From Bacillus sp. EB600 (GTDB taxonomy: Bacteria; Bacillota; Bacilli; Bacillales; Cytobacillaceae): a stretch of DNA of 64,000 nt. Positions 9,377 through 17,471 of the stretch are shown here, in pieces. A program made the position numbers and the translations under genes. The stretch is taken from the NCBI RefSeq assembly GCF_024494385.1, contig NZ_JAEVLT010000001.1, positions 124,001-188,000 on the forward strand, written 5' to 3'. The notes beneath the pieces are model-generated. The model did not search any database, had not been told where the DNA came from, and was given only the letters and a program-made list of their open reading frames with translations. The number at the start of each line of letters is the position of its first letter. Within the stretch, counting starts at the first letter, position 1.

Positions 9377-9640
9377 GGGCCTCCATCCAAAAAGGACGGA
9401 AGACCCGTGGTGCCACCTTCATTAGCCGAACAAATCAGCTCACTCAATCGGTATCAAAGCAAAACGCTTAATACCTATCTCTTGTAACGATGAGATTTTC
9501 GCCAAAGCCTACTTTCCATTACGGAGTTCAGTTTGGAGGCTCCAAAGTCCATTCGCCATTACGTTTACACTGATTTGCACCAGCCATCAGCTCTCTAAAG
9601 TATCCATAATAGTTACTACTCTTTATCATTGCCCTTGTTT
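9377..9640 (-). promoter_or_regulatory. Distal T-box riboswitch of the trp operon (specifier UGG)
   Basis: A second, independent T-box leader lies upstream of the first. Its T-box sequence is GGTGGCACCACGG (about 9406-9418). Its own terminator, GGGTCTTCCGTCC-TTTTT-GGATGGAGGCCC then TTTTT, lies at 9374-9408. Stem I has AGAGTAGTAA, AGAGAG and CTGATGG/ATCAG. The specifier is UGG at 9549-9551 in GAATGGAC. Two T-boxes in series should give tighter shut-off when tRNA-Trp is charged than a single one. Confidence 0.87.
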
Positions 9641-9658
9641 GAATAACTTATGTAACCA

Positions 9659-9687
9659 ATAATAATGAACTTATAATCAATTGTCAA
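9659..9687 (-). promoter_or_regulatory. trp operon promoter, sigma-A type
   Basis: On the minus strand TTGACA (9682-9687) is separated by exactly 17 nt from TATTAT (9659-9664). Transcription would start near 9652, just before the distal T-box stem I. Confidence 0.8.
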
Positions 9688-9724
9688 GATTTAAATTCAT
9701 AATTTTCGAAATAGACCAAAAGGC

Positions 9725-10357
9725 TCATATTAACTTCAAGAATCTATTTCTCCAATCAGCTGCCAGCTCTTCCACCTGTAAAACTTTCTTAATCCCAAAT
9801 TTATCGTGATTATGAAAAAGAGTTTCGGCAGCAAACAGTACGGTAATTCTTTTTTCATGCTGTTCAACAAGTTCGATTTGGGAATCAATTCTTATCGTTC
9901 CTTCTTCCAGGACACGAAAAAAATAGCCAGTCAAACTTGTTTCAAAAACTTTTTTTAAAAATTGAGCTTCTTGATTAAATTGGGAGATGGTCGAGCAAGG
10001 AACCCTTCCTTGGGTTACTTGAATAACAGCATCCCCTATTTGATAAATATCTCCTATACATACTTCCGCTTCCATCATACCTGTGGCAGTTAGATTTTCA
10101 CCAAACGCCGGCAGCTGCAGCCTTTTGTTAAATAGCCTTTCCCAATTTGGATAATGTTCAAACGGATATAAACATACAGCACGATCCACCCCACCGTGAA
10201 ATTCCGGGTTCGCGACTCCATCACCAGTAAAACCTGATATTGTCAATTTTGCTTCGGTTACAGCAGTTTTTCCAATAGCCGATTTTTCCTTTATATTATT
10301 CCAAATATAGTCTTTTGTTTTCCCAATCGCAAGATTAATTATTTTTCGATTACCCAC
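9725..10357 (-). CDS. MOSC domain protein, YiiM family
   Basis: MOSC domains are beta-strand domains related to the molybdenum-cofactor sulfurase C terminus. YiiM-type proteins reduce N-hydroxylated compounds such as 6-hydroxylaminopurine using molybdenum cofactor. The 210-aa protein shows FTGDGVANPEFHGGVDRAV, AFGENLTATGM, GDIYQIGDAVIQVTQGRVPC (the conserved Cys) and a C-terminal helical tail typical of this family. The start is a GTG at 10357 with no strong ribosome site, so the exact N terminus is uncertain. No cofactor genes are adjacent, and the substrate is unknown. Confidence 0.85.
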   Translation of the reverse strand: MGNRKIINLAIGKTKDYIWNNIKEKSAIGKTAVTEAKLTISGFTGDGVANPEFHGGVDRAVCLYPFEHYPNWERLFNKRLQLPAFGENLTATGMMEAEVCIGDIYQIGDAVIQVTQGRVPCSTISQFNQEAQFLKKVFETSLTGYFFRVLEEGTIRIDSQIELVEQHEKRITVLFAAETLFHNHDKFGIKKVLQVEELAADWRNRFLKLI

Positions 10358-10433
10358 ACTAATTCGCCAACTTCCATTAAAAGGATTAAACTCTTATAGT
10401 TATTTTAAAATAAACAAGCCAATATTAAAATAG

Positions 10434-10561
10434 AAAAGCGAAAGCACCCTAATAAAGGAACATCGGCACTAGCACATCCTCGAAAATGCTAACGCTTTCC
10501 CTTCATGCGATGCTAAGCTGTCGAAGCTTTCCTTGTCCTGTGCGTCGGTGCTAGACAGTTA
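10434..10561. repeat. GC-rich intergenic repeat, copy 1 (inverted relative to copies 2 and 3)
   Basis: The segment begins GAAAAGCGAAAGCACCC and ends CTGTGCGTCGGTGCTAGACAGT. Read on the opposite strand these ends match those of the copies at 33445-33564 and 58862-59070. The middle is diverged. It lies between the MOSC gene and the MFS gene. Confidence 0.7.
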
Positions 10562-10603
10562 TCTCTAGATTCCGTATCATAAAAAAAGGCGGTATTGAGC
10601 TCA

Positions 10604-11887
10604 ATGGAACATATTGAACGTTTATGCCCTGCCCCAAAGGGAGCTTCCAAAAAAAAGGCTGCTGCGGGGAATAGAAAGTCCAATGAAATTTCTAAGCAAA
10701 AATGGGCGATTTTATCATTATCGTCCATACCGCTTGTCATGACATTAGGAAATTCGATGTTAATTCCAGTTTTACCATCAATGGAAAAGGAGTTATCGAT
10801 TTCATCTTTTCAGACAAGTATGATTATTACGGTTTATTCAATTGTTGCGATCATTTTGATTCCTATTGCTGGTTTTTTATCAGACCATATTGGCAGAAAA
10901 AAGGTGATCATTCCAAGTCTTATTATCGCTGGAATAGGGGGCGTCATTTCAGGATATGCCGCGTGGAAATTGGATAATGCTTATTGGATAATCTTAGCCG
11001 GACGGTCTCTTCAAGGGGTCGGGGCTGCGGGGGCGTTTCCAATCGTTCTTCCACTAGTCGGCGATATGTTTAAAAGCGAAGATGATATCAGCAGTACACT
11101 TGGACTTATTGAAACTTCTAATACGTTTGGAAAGGTATTAAGTCCGATATTAGGAGCTTTTTTAGCTGGGTTTATCTGGTTTTTGCCTTTTTTCTCTTTT
11201 CCAATCTTTTGTATAATTTCTACACTCCTAATGATTTTTTTAGTAAAATCTCCGAAAACAACTGAAAAGCCCGTTCCTTTTAAACAATTTCTACATAACT
11301 TAAAAACAATCTTTAGTGAAAAGGGACGCTGGCTGTATGCGATTTTTTTTATTGGCGGCATTCTAATGTTTCTTCTCTTTGGAGTATTATTTTACCTTTC
11401 TGAGGTATTTGAAAAGGAATATGGAGTAAAAGATTTAAGAAAAGGGTTCTTTTTAGCGCTTCCGCTAGGAGCATTATGTCTCTCCTCTTTTATAACTGGT
11501 AAGGTAATCAAAAAGAATAAAATCTTAATGAAATGGCTGACCTTTGGTGGGGTCATTCTTGCTGCGATTGCAATTGCAGCCTTATATTTTTCTATAAAAT
11601 TATGGTTTATGATTACCATGTTTCTCGTGACTGGAATCGGTATTGGGGTGGGTCTCCCCTGCCTTGATGCCCTTATAACTGCGGGAATTGAAAAAGAGGA
11701 ACGAGGAACAGTTACCTCCCTTTATAGCTCGATGCGGTTTATTGGAGTCGCTGCAGGACCGCCTTTTATTGCATTATTAATGAACTATCCTCATCATTGG
11801 ATTTTTGTTGTACTAAGTTGCATTAGTATTTTAACTGCATTTGTTATCCTAAAGGCAGTTAAACCAGGGGAACCCCAAAAGCAGTAA
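10604..11887 (+). CDS. MFS drug-efflux type transporter (12 TM, DHA1 group)
   Basis: A polytopic membrane protein of the major facilitator superfamily, probably a proton-coupled exporter of small molecules or drugs. After a basic N-terminal tail of about 40 residues, TM1 holds PLVMTLGNSMLIPVLPSME. Motif A is GFLSDHIGRKKVI, and motif C-like glycine-rich sequence follows in GVGAAGAFPIVLPLVGDMF. A central cytoplasmic loop (SPKTTEKPVPFKQF) separates the two six-helix halves. The frame extends to a TTG at 10595, but that is only 2 nt from AAGGCGG; the ATG at 10604 is better spaced (about 11 nt). The substrate cannot be inferred. A terminator follows directly. Confidence 0.9.
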   Translation: MEHIERLCPAPKGASKKKAAAGNRKSNEISKQKWAILSLSSIPLVMTLGNSMLIPVLPSMEKELSISSFQTSMIITVYSIVAIILIPIAGFLSDHIGRKKVIIPSLIIAGIGGVISGYAAWKLDNAYWIILAGRSLQGVGAAGAFPIVLPLVGDMFKSEDDISSTLGLIETSNTFGKVLSPILGAFLAGFIWFLPFFSFPIFCIISTLLMIFLVKSPKTTEKPVPFKQFLHNLKTIFSEKGRWLYAIFFIGGILMFLLFGVLFYLSEVFEKEYGVKDLRKGFFLALPLGALCLSSFITGKVIKKNKILMKWLTFGGVILAAIAIAALYFSIKLWFMITMFLVTGIGIGVGLPCLDALITAGIEKEERGTVTSLYSSMRFIGVAAGPPFIALLMNYPHHWIFVVLSCISILTAFVILKAVKPGEPQKQ

Positions 11888-11888
11888 A

Positions 11889-11922
11889 AAAACGCAGGAG
11901 AATTTGACTCTCCTGCGTTTCT
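11889..11922 (+). terminator. Terminator after the MFS gene
   Basis: AAACGCAGGAGA and TCTCCTGCGTTT pair around a 7-nt loop. Both flanks are A/T rich, so it may also serve the convergent hydrolase gene. Confidence 0.85.
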
Positions 11923-11931
11923 TACTGTCCT

Positions 11932-12693
11932 TTATTTAGATTGTGTGACAGTAAATCCTGTAATAAGTTGATTAAACATTTTCCAATTGCTCATTGGCAC
12001 TTGATGTGATGCTTTAGCTATTAACACTGTCTGTACTTCAAGTCTTTTCTGATACTCTTTAATATGCTGATTGTATAAATCTTTACTCCCATAAATCAAC
12101 AACAGCGGCCGTTCCCAATTCTTTAACCGTTCTAAACAATCATAATGGAGAGATTGGTTATAAAACTGAAACCAAACAGTAAGGTCTGCTTTTAACATAT
12201 GGGTTACTAGCTCTCTTTTTAATGGCGTTAATTCTGTATGTGCAAAAGCAATCCCCTTTGCAAGCAACCGCGGATAACGTTTCACCATATACATCCCGAT
12301 TAAATGCTCATATTTCAGCAAAGTCGCTTGTACCTTTGGAAACCCGCCAGCTAATATCACCCCAATCACCCGATCAGGATGATTAAGACACAATTCCTGA
12401 GCAATGATCCCGCCTGATGAATAGCCGCAAATTACGGCCTTTTCGATTTTTAATTCATCCATTAGGCTTCTAATTTCCTCTGCAAGCCCTAAAATCGTTA
12501 CGCTATCGCTGCTTCCGATTGTATCACCATGTCCGCTTAAATCAGGCAAAATGATACGAAAGTTATTGGCTAAAAGGAGTTGATAAAAGAAAACCTTCCG
12601 TCCCATTCCCGGGGGATGAATAAAAATAATTGGTGTTCCTGATCCTTTGTCCTCATAAAACAGCTGAAGACCATTTATATGACATAAAGGCAT
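11932..12693 (-). CDS. Alpha/beta hydrolase
   Basis: A 253-aa alpha/beta-fold hydrolase. The oxyanion HPPGMG follows strand 3 (IIFIHPPGMG). The nucleophile elbow is G-Y-S-S-G in VICGYSSGGIIAQEL, the acid is the Asp in LLIYGSKDLYN and the general base is the His in ASHQVPMSNW. Esterases, lactonases and C-C hydrolases share this layout, so the substrate is unknown. There is no signal peptide, so it is probably cytoplasmic. It is a single gene lying convergent to the MFS gene and downstream of the fru operon terminator. Confidence 0.88.
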   Translation of the reverse strand: MPLCHINGLQLFYEDKGSGTPIIFIHPPGMGRKVFFYQLLLANNFRIILPDLSGHGDTIGSSDSVTILGLAEEIRSLMDELKIEKAVICGYSSGGIIAQELCLNHPDRVIGVILAGGFPKVQATLLKYEHLIGMYMVKRYPRLLAKGIAFAHTELTPLKRELVTHMLKADLTVWFQFYNQSLHYDCLERLKNWERPLLLIYGSKDLYNQHIKEYQKRLEVQTVLIAKASHQVPMSNWKMFNQLITGFTVTQSK

Positions 12694-12721
12694 ATTTTTA
12701 GTTGCCCCCTTTTCCTTATAA

Positions 12722-12752
12722 AAAAATAACGGAGCAGTTTTAGTCTGCCCCG
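12722..12752 (-). terminator. fru operon terminator
   Basis: CGGGGCAG and CTGCTCCG pair across a 7-nt loop (12730-12752). The minus strand then reads TTATTTTTTT. Confidence 0.85.
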
Positions 12753-12769
12753 TACATGCTGGTCATAGT

Positions 12770-14644
12770 TTAACTTTTAATCGGTTTTTTTAAAGATCCG
12801 AGTAACAAGGCTGCGACAATCGAGCCAATTAAAATGGATAGTGCATACTGAAGCACACCATGTTCAACAAGTGGTACAACAAAGATTCCACCATGTGGTG
12901 CCCGAAGCCCAATCCCAAATGCCATAGACATTGCCCCTGCTACTGCAGAACCAATCATTACTGAAGGAATTACACGAAGCGGGTCGGCTGCTGCAAATGG
13001 AATTGCACCCTCGGTAATAAAGGACAGCCCCATCACGAAGCAAGCTTTTCCAGCATCCTGATCTTCTTTTGAAAATTTCTTTTTAAATATTGTCGTTGCA
13101 ATGGCAATCCCCAGTGGGGGAACCATTCCTGCGGCCATGATTGCTGCCATTGGCTGATAAACTCCGCTTGCAAGTAATCCTGTCCCAAACACATAGGCAG
13201 CCTTGTTAATCGGACCACCCATATCAAATGACATCATCATCCCTAAGATAATGCCAAGCAGAATAGCATTCCCTGTTCCGAGACCTGATAATAAATGAGT
13301 AATCTCCTTGTTCAACAGCATAACCGGTTTATCAATTGCATACTGCATAATTAATCCTGTAATTGCTATACCAAAAAGAGGGTACAATAAAATACTTTTA
13401 ATTCCTTCCAACGATCGTGGCAGTCCGGCAAATACCTTTTTTAAAAGTAAAACTATATAACCGGCGAGGAAACCGGCAATCATCCCGCCAAGGAAACCTG
13501 CACCGCTGCTGGCGGCCATCATTCCACCCACCATACCAGGAGCAAATCCTGGTCGATCCGCAATACTTAGCGCAATAAAGCCGGCAAGAACGGGAACAAT
13601 TAACGCGAATGCGTTTCCACCGCCAATTGTCTTTAGAACAGCCGCTATCGGATTATAGGTTGGATCTCCTGGTGTAGCAGAATTGTACCCAAACATAAAG
13701 CTAATCGCGATTAAAATACCACCACCTACAACAAATGGGAGCATGTTGGAAACACCATTCATAAGATGCTTATAAAAGCCATTCCGTTGTGCTTTTTGCT
13801 GTCCATGCCTCTCGTCCACCTCAGCATTACCTTGGTAAACCGGAGCATCCTGTTTCACTGCTCTTTCAATCAATTCCTGCGGATGGCGAATTCCCTCTGC
13901 GACAGCTGCTTGAATCACATGCTTTCCTTTGAAGCGTTCCATTTCTACATTAATGTCTGCCGCAATAATGACAGCGACAGCGTTATCAATTTCTTCAGCT
14001 GTAAGAACATTTTTAGCTCCGCCCGAACCGTTCGTTTCAACTTTAATGCTGACACCCATTTCAGCCGCCTTTGCTTTTAAGGAGTCTGCAGCCATATACG
14101 TATGAGCAATTCCAGTTGGGCAACCCGTTACAGCAACAACCGCATTCTGCTTGTCCGAAACATCCTGCTCTTCTTCATCCTCTTGATCATAACTATCGAT
14201 AATGCTTATTACTTCATCTACAGAACGAGCGTTTAACAATTTTTTGCCTACTTCCCCGTTCATCAACATCCCTGAAAGACGAGCAAGAGCTTCCAAATGG
14301 GTGTTATTCGCTCCTTCAGGTGCGGCAATCATAAAAAACAAGTGCGCTGGCTGGCCATCTAACGACTGAAAATCGACCCCAGAAGCCGATTTACCAAAGG
14401 CAATCGCCGCTTCTTTAACTGCCGTTACTTTCGCATGAGGAATCGCGATTCCTTCGCCAATACCCGTTGTGCTTTGCTCCTCACGTTTTAAGATCGCTGC
14501 TTTAAATTCTGCTTTATTCGTAATTTTCCCAGCCTTATATAAAATTCCAACCAATTGGTCTATGGCTGTTTCTTTTTGATTTCCTTCAATATCAAGAAGA
14601 ATTGTCTTCTTCGTTAATAATTCTGTAATTTTCATAATTCTCAT
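12770..14644 (-). CDS. fruA: PTS fructose transporter EIIABC
   Basis: FruA imports fructose and phosphorylates it to fructose 1-phosphate. Domains run IIA (residues 1-150, phospho-His70 in GIAIPHAKV), IIB (168-265, phospho-Cys175 in AVTGCPTGIAHTYMAAD) and the membrane IIC (about 300-620, with GGGILIAISFMFGYN and the late GLRAPHGGIFV). The longer frame opens at 14698 inside fruK. ATG 14644 follows AAGGGGGAGAGA and begins MRIMKITELL; this gives about 624 aa, normal for Bacillus FruA. It lies 10 nt after the fruK stop and is the last gene of fruRKA. Confidence 0.96.
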   Translation of the reverse strand: MRIMKITELLTKKTILLDIEGNQKETAIDQLVGILYKAGKITNKAEFKAAILKREEQSTTGIGEGIAIPHAKVTAVKEAAIAFGKSASGVDFQSLDGQPAHLFFMIAAPEGANNTHLEALARLSGMLMNGEVGKKLLNARSVDEVISIIDSYDQEDEEEQDVSDKQNAVVAVTGCPTGIAHTYMAADSLKAKAAEMGVSIKVETNGSGGAKNVLTAEEIDNAVAVIIAADINVEMERFKGKHVIQAAVAEGIRHPQELIERAVKQDAPVYQGNAEVDERHGQQKAQRNGFYKHLMNGVSNMLPFVVGGGILIAISFMFGYNSATPGDPTYNPIAAVLKTIGGGNAFALIVPVLAGFIALSIADRPGFAPGMVGGMMAASSGAGFLGGMIAGFLAGYIVLLLKKVFAGLPRSLEGIKSILLYPLFGIAITGLIMQYAIDKPVMLLNKEITHLLSGLGTGNAILLGIILGMMMSFDMGGPINKAAYVFGTGLLASGVYQPMAAIMAAGMVPPLGIAIATTIFKKKFSKEDQDAGKACFVMGLSFITEGAIPFAAADPLRVIPSVMIGSAVAGAMSMAFGIGLRAPHGGIFVVPLVEHGVLQYALSILIGSIVAALLLGSLKKPIKS

Positions 14645-14654
14645 TCTCTCCCCC

Positions 14655-15569
14655 TTATGCAAATTCTTTGATATGTACCTGTGAAAGAAGGTCCACAACT
14701 TTCCCGTTTGTACATAAGCCTAGTGAAAATGCGGTTGCACTCCCAGAAGCAACACTGAACTGAAAAGCCTTCTTTATGTCCTTCGTTTTTTGGTACTCTG
14801 CTAAAAATCCTGCCACCATAGAGTCCCCTGCTCCAACAGAGTTTTTTACGGTTCCCTTTGGCACCTCAGCGATTAACGACATTTCTTTATTTACGAACAC
14901 AGCACCATCACCTGCAAGCGAAACGATAACATTTTTCACCCCCATTTCAAGGAGTCTTTTGCCAAATGGGACAACTTCCTCACAATTTGAAATGGTTGTC
15001 GAAAATAATTCTCCAAGTTCGTGATGATTTGGTTTAATTAAAAATGGTTGATAGGGTAAGACATTTTTTAGTAATTCGCCTTCTGCATCAGCAACAAACT
15101 CAACATCATTTTCTCTGCAAATTTTCACCAATTCCTCATAGGTCGTCTGTGGTAACGACGAAGGAATACTTCCCGACAATACAAGAAGATCATCTTTGGT
15201 TAATTCCTGAATTTTTGCTTTTAGAGCTTGAAACTGTTTTTGCGTTATTTTTGGACCCTGGGCATTAATTTCAGTTTCCTGGCTCGTCTTTAGCTTTATA
15301 TTGATTCTGGAGTCCTCTTGTACTTTGACAAAATCAGTTCCAATCTTTTCATTTTGAAGATATTCATCAATATATTTACCAGTAAATCCCCCATAGAAGC
15401 CGAGGGCTTTACTCGTTATACCAAGTTCTTTTAAGACTCTTGAAACATTAATTCCCTTTCCACCTGGGAATTTTGCTTCTTTTTTTGTCCGGTTTAATTC
15501 TCCTAACTGAAAGTCCTCTAGTTCAACGATGTAATCAACTGAAGGGTTAAGGGTTAATGTGTAAATCAT
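14655..15569 (-). CDS. fruK: 1-phosphofructokinase
   Basis: FruK phosphorylates fructose 1-phosphate to fructose 1,6-bisphosphate, feeding glycolysis. The 304-aa protein is a PfkB-family kinase. It begins MIYTLTLNPSVDYIVEL, has FPGGKGINVSRVLKELG (signature 1), and signature 2 as NSVGAGDSMVAGFL with the catalytic Asp in GAGDS. It overlaps fruR by 4 nt and is followed closely by fruA, so the three genes form one transcript. Confidence 0.97.
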   Translation of the reverse strand: MIYTLTLNPSVDYIVELEDFQLGELNRTKKEAKFPGGKGINVSRVLKELGITSKALGFYGGFTGKYIDEYLQNEKIGTDFVKVQEDSRINIKLKTSQETEINAQGPKITQKQFQALKAKIQELTKDDLLVLSGSIPSSLPQTTYEELVKICRENDVEFVADAEGELLKNVLPYQPFLIKPNHHELGELFSTTISNCEEVVPFGKRLLEMGVKNVIVSLAGDGAVFVNKEMSLIAEVPKGTVKNSVGAGDSMVAGFLAEYQKTKDIKKAFQFSVASGSATAFSLGLCTNGKVVDLLSQVHIKEFA

Positions 15570-16318
15570 GCTGTCACGACCTTTATTGTTGTTTTGTCCA
15601 TATACAAATTCTTTGTATCTTCATCTAATTCATTGGTTAAAATAACAGCTTCTTTTATATCAGCAATTTTTGCAAAAGCAATTTCTGAGAATTTTGATTC
15701 ATCCGCTAAGACATATGCCTCTGTAGATAGCGAAATCGCTTTTTGTTTTACAGCAGCCTCTTCTTGGTCTGGAGTTGTTAATCCAAAAACAGGATGAATA
15801 CCATTCACACCAATGAAGCATTTATCAAATCGATAAAGTTCTAGGCTTGCAACTGCTGCCCTGCCAATGATGGCATTTGTCGTTTGCTTAACAAATCCGC
15901 CAATTAAATAGGTGGTTATTCCCTTATCTAATAACGGACTTACATGCATAAATCCGTTCGTTACAACCACTATATTCTTGTTTGGGAGGTACTCGATGAT
16001 TTCTCTAACCGTCGATCCTGCATCAAGATACACACAGTCTCCCTCCTCAACCAAACTTGCTGCATACCGAGCAATCTGCTGTTTTTCATGAAGGTTTTTG
16101 GATGATTTTTCAACCATACTTGGTTCTTTTAATTTCCCCTGCAGCCGAGAAGCACCGCCATGAATCCTTTTTAAAAATTTCCCTGCCTCTAATTGGGATA
16201 AATCACGGCGGATTGTTGATTCTGATGTATTTGTAAGTTCTACTAATTCCTGAATTTTTACGATATCTCTTTCCTTTAAAAGCTGTAAAATTACTTGATG
16301 ACGTTCTGGAGTTAACAA
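15566..16318 (-). CDS. fruR: DeoR-family repressor of the fructose operon
   Basis: FruR represses fruRKA and is expected to sense fructose 1-phosphate. The 250-aa protein has an N-terminal DeoR helix-turn-helix (ERHQVILQLLKERDIVKIQELVELTNTSESTIRRDLSQLE, residues 4-43) and a sugar-phosphate-binding C-terminal domain of the ISOCOT fold (YLDAGSTVREI, VVTNG, IGVNGIHPVFGLTTPDQEEAAVK). It starts with TTG at 16318 behind AGGTGGTGA. As first gene of the operon it is likely autoregulated. A palindrome and a cre site lie in the promoter region upstream. Confidence 0.94.
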   Translation of the reverse strand: MLTPERHQVILQLLKERDIVKIQELVELTNTSESTIRRDLSQLEAGKFLKRIHGGASRLQGKLKEPSMVEKSSKNLHEKQQIARYAASLVEEGDCVYLDAGSTVREIIEYLPNKNIVVVTNGFMHVSPLLDKGITTYLIGGFVKQTTNAIIGRAAVASLELYRFDKCFIGVNGIHPVFGLTTPDQEEAAVKQKAISLSTEAYVLADESKFSEIAFAKIADIKEAVILTNELDEDTKNLYMDKTTIKVVTA

Positions 16319-16351
16319 GTTATCACCACCTGAATAATTTGATCTGTCTTC

Positions 16352-16380
16352 ACTTTAACTGAAACCGATTGCAAAATCAA
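16352..16380 (-). promoter_or_regulatory. fru operon promoter with embedded cre site
   Basis: On the minus strand TTGATT (16375-16380), a 17-nt spacer and TAAAGT (16352-16357) form a sigma-A promoter. The spacer contains TGCAATCGGTTTCA (16360-16373). This matches every fixed position of the catabolite-responsive element TGNAANCGNTTNCA. CcpA bound here would block RNA polymerase and so give glucose repression of fructose uptake. Confidence 0.8.
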
Positions 16381-16392
16381 ACATTTTCTTTC

Positions 16393-16429
16393 AAAAACGT
16401 TCAATATTTGATTGTTTTTGAACGTTTTT
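16393..16429. promoter_or_regulatory. 12-bp inverted repeat, candidate FruR operator
   Basis: AAAAACGTTCAA (16393-16404) and TTGAACGTTTTT (16418-16429) are perfect inverted repeats with a 13-nt spacer, 13 nt upstream of the fru -35 box. A related half-site, CAAAAACAATCAA, lies between them on the minus strand. The rest of 16430-16613 is AT-rich and includes tandem repeats of the type ATAATATATTGAA. No convincing gene is present there. Confidence 0.5.
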
Positions 16430-16613
16430 TTAATATTTCTAATCAAGTGAATTAAAATAATATATTGAAATAATATATTGAAATAACTATTCCAAAAGAA
16501 TTTTTTGAGTGATTCATAAAAAATTTCAATTGATTTTGCGTTTATTTTTAATTTCATAGTGAAATTTTTATAAATATATGTTATATTAATAAAGTCGTTA
16601 AAAACTTCATCTT

Positions 16614-16697
16614 GCGGATGTGGCGGAATCGGCAGACGCGCTAGATTCAGGTTCTAGTGAGAGCAATCTCGTATGGGTTCAAGTCCCTTCATCCGCA
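16614..16697 (+). tRNA. tRNA-Leu (anticodon CAG)
   Basis: The acceptor stem pairs GCGGATG with CATCCGC. The anticodon stem CTAGA/TCTAG encloses TTCAGGT, so the anticodon is CAG. The long variable arm TGAGAGCAATCTCGT is typical of tRNA-Leu. The T-arm is GGGTTCAAGTCCC. No CCA is encoded. Confidence 0.96.
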
Positions 16698-16742
16698 TAG
16701 CTTGTAAACCATCAACTGGATTGATTTCCAAGCAATTCCCAA

Positions 16743-16816
16743 CGGGAAATAGCTCAGCTTGGTAGAGCACCACGTTCGGGACGTGGGGGTCGCAGGTTCA
16801 AATCCTGTTTTCCCGA
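16743..16816 (+). tRNA. tRNA-Pro (anticodon CGG)
   Basis: The acceptor stem pairs CGGGAAA with TTTCCCG. The anticodon stem CCACG/CGTGG encloses TTCGGGA, so the anticodon is CGG. The D-arm GCTCAGCTTGGTAGAGC and T-arm GCAGGTTCAAATCCTGT are intact. No CCA is encoded. Confidence 0.96.
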
Positions 16817-16828
16817 CTTACTATACAT

Positions 16829-16902
16829 GCGGGTGTGGTTTAATGGTAGAATTTCAGCTTCCCAAGCTGACGGCGGGGGTTCGATTCCCCTCACCCGCTC
16901 CA
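16829..16902 (+). tRNA. tRNA-Gly (anticodon CCC)
   Basis: The acceptor stem pairs GCGGGTG with CACCCGC. The anticodon stem TCAGC/GCTGA encloses TTCCCAA, so the anticodon is CCC. The T-arm is GGGGTTCGATTCCCC. The 3' CCA is encoded. Confidence 0.96.
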
Positions 16903-16905
16903 TCC

Positions 16906-16997
16906 GGAGAAGTACCCAAGTGGTTATAAGGGGGCGCACTCGAAATGCGTTAGGGCGGGTAACCGTCGCGTGAGTTCGAATCTCACCTTCTCCGCCA
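16906..16997 (+). tRNA. tRNA-Ser (anticodon CGA)
   Basis: The acceptor stem pairs GGAGAAG with CTTCTCC. The anticodon stem GCGCA/TGCGT encloses CTCGAAA, so the anticodon is CGA. The long variable arm is typical of tRNA-Ser. The T-arm is GTGAGTTCGAATCTCAC and the 3' CCA is encoded. Confidence 0.96.
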
Positions 16998-17021
16998 TAC
17001 ATACTTGATCTTGCCAGGATA

Positions 17022-17048
17022 AAAGTGCCGGTTAACGGCGCTTTTTTT
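17022..17048 (+). terminator. tRNA cluster terminator
   Basis: AAAGTGCCG and CGGCGCTTT pair around GTTAA and run into seven T, 25 nt after tRNA-Ser. This indicates that the four tRNAs form one transcript. Confidence 0.85.
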
Positions 17049-17145
17049 ATGTTTTATCAACGCTTACGACAGCTTTGCGGTGTGGAGTTAAATTGCGGTA
17101 AAATAGTATAATAAGAAAAACGAAGTTATAGAAGAGGATGATTAA

Positions 17146-17430
17146 ATGAATATTTCAGGCCATACAGTTGAGAAATTGGAAGATCCATTCGGCTTGCTGA
17201 CAGGTGACCGGTATGAATTTTTTCTTGATTTAGATGTCGACGAAGAAGATGAGCTTTATTCTGAAAAAGGAGTAGGTTTAAAAGTCATTTATGTCATTGA
17301 TGACAATGGTTCTAAGCTTTCTCATTATCACTTTTTTGAAAAAGGCAGTGAAAAAGTTCTTGACTTTGCCCTTGAAGAGGATGAGGAAGAGTTAGTTAAA
17401 GAATATTGTGCACAGAATATTATCGAGTAA
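17146..17430 (+). CDS. DUF6509 family small acidic protein
   Basis: A 94-aa acidic protein beginning MNISGHTVEKLEDPFGLL behind AGAGGATGATTAA. It resembles the small Bacillaceae proteins grouped as DUF6509, whose function is unknown. The middle is strand-rich (RYEFFLDLDVDEEDELY, VIYVIDDNGSKLSHYHFF), and the C terminus is a helical acidic tail. There is no Cys cluster, signal peptide or membrane segment. It stands alone with its own terminator, downstream of the tRNA cluster. Confidence 0.75.
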   Translation: MNISGHTVEKLEDPFGLLTGDRYEFFLDLDVDEEDELYSEKGVGLKVIYVIDDNGSKLSHYHFFEKGSEKVLDFALEEDEEELVKEYCAQNIIE

Positions 17431-17471
17431 AAACATGGGTTGTCTCGGGTTAATTCAGTTAAATGACGAGC

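Noticed and set aside
9060..9660. TRAP (MtrB) binding site in the trp leader
   Set aside because: No regular series of GAG/UAG triplets; both leaders are fully explained as T-boxes.
10434..10561. Repeat copy 1 as a coding segment (75-aa frame on minus strand at 10513-10740)
   Set aside because: The frame is antisense to the MFS gene start and merges repeat sequence with it; no gene signals.
16312..16557. 81-aa reading frame upstream of fruR
   Set aside because: It is AT-rich, lies across the fru promoter, cre site and palindrome, and has no family resemblance; it appears to be open by base composition.
16754..17002. 82-aa frame over the tRNA genes
   Set aside because: It is antisense to four well-folded tRNA genes and has a composition often mis-annotated from tRNA arrays.
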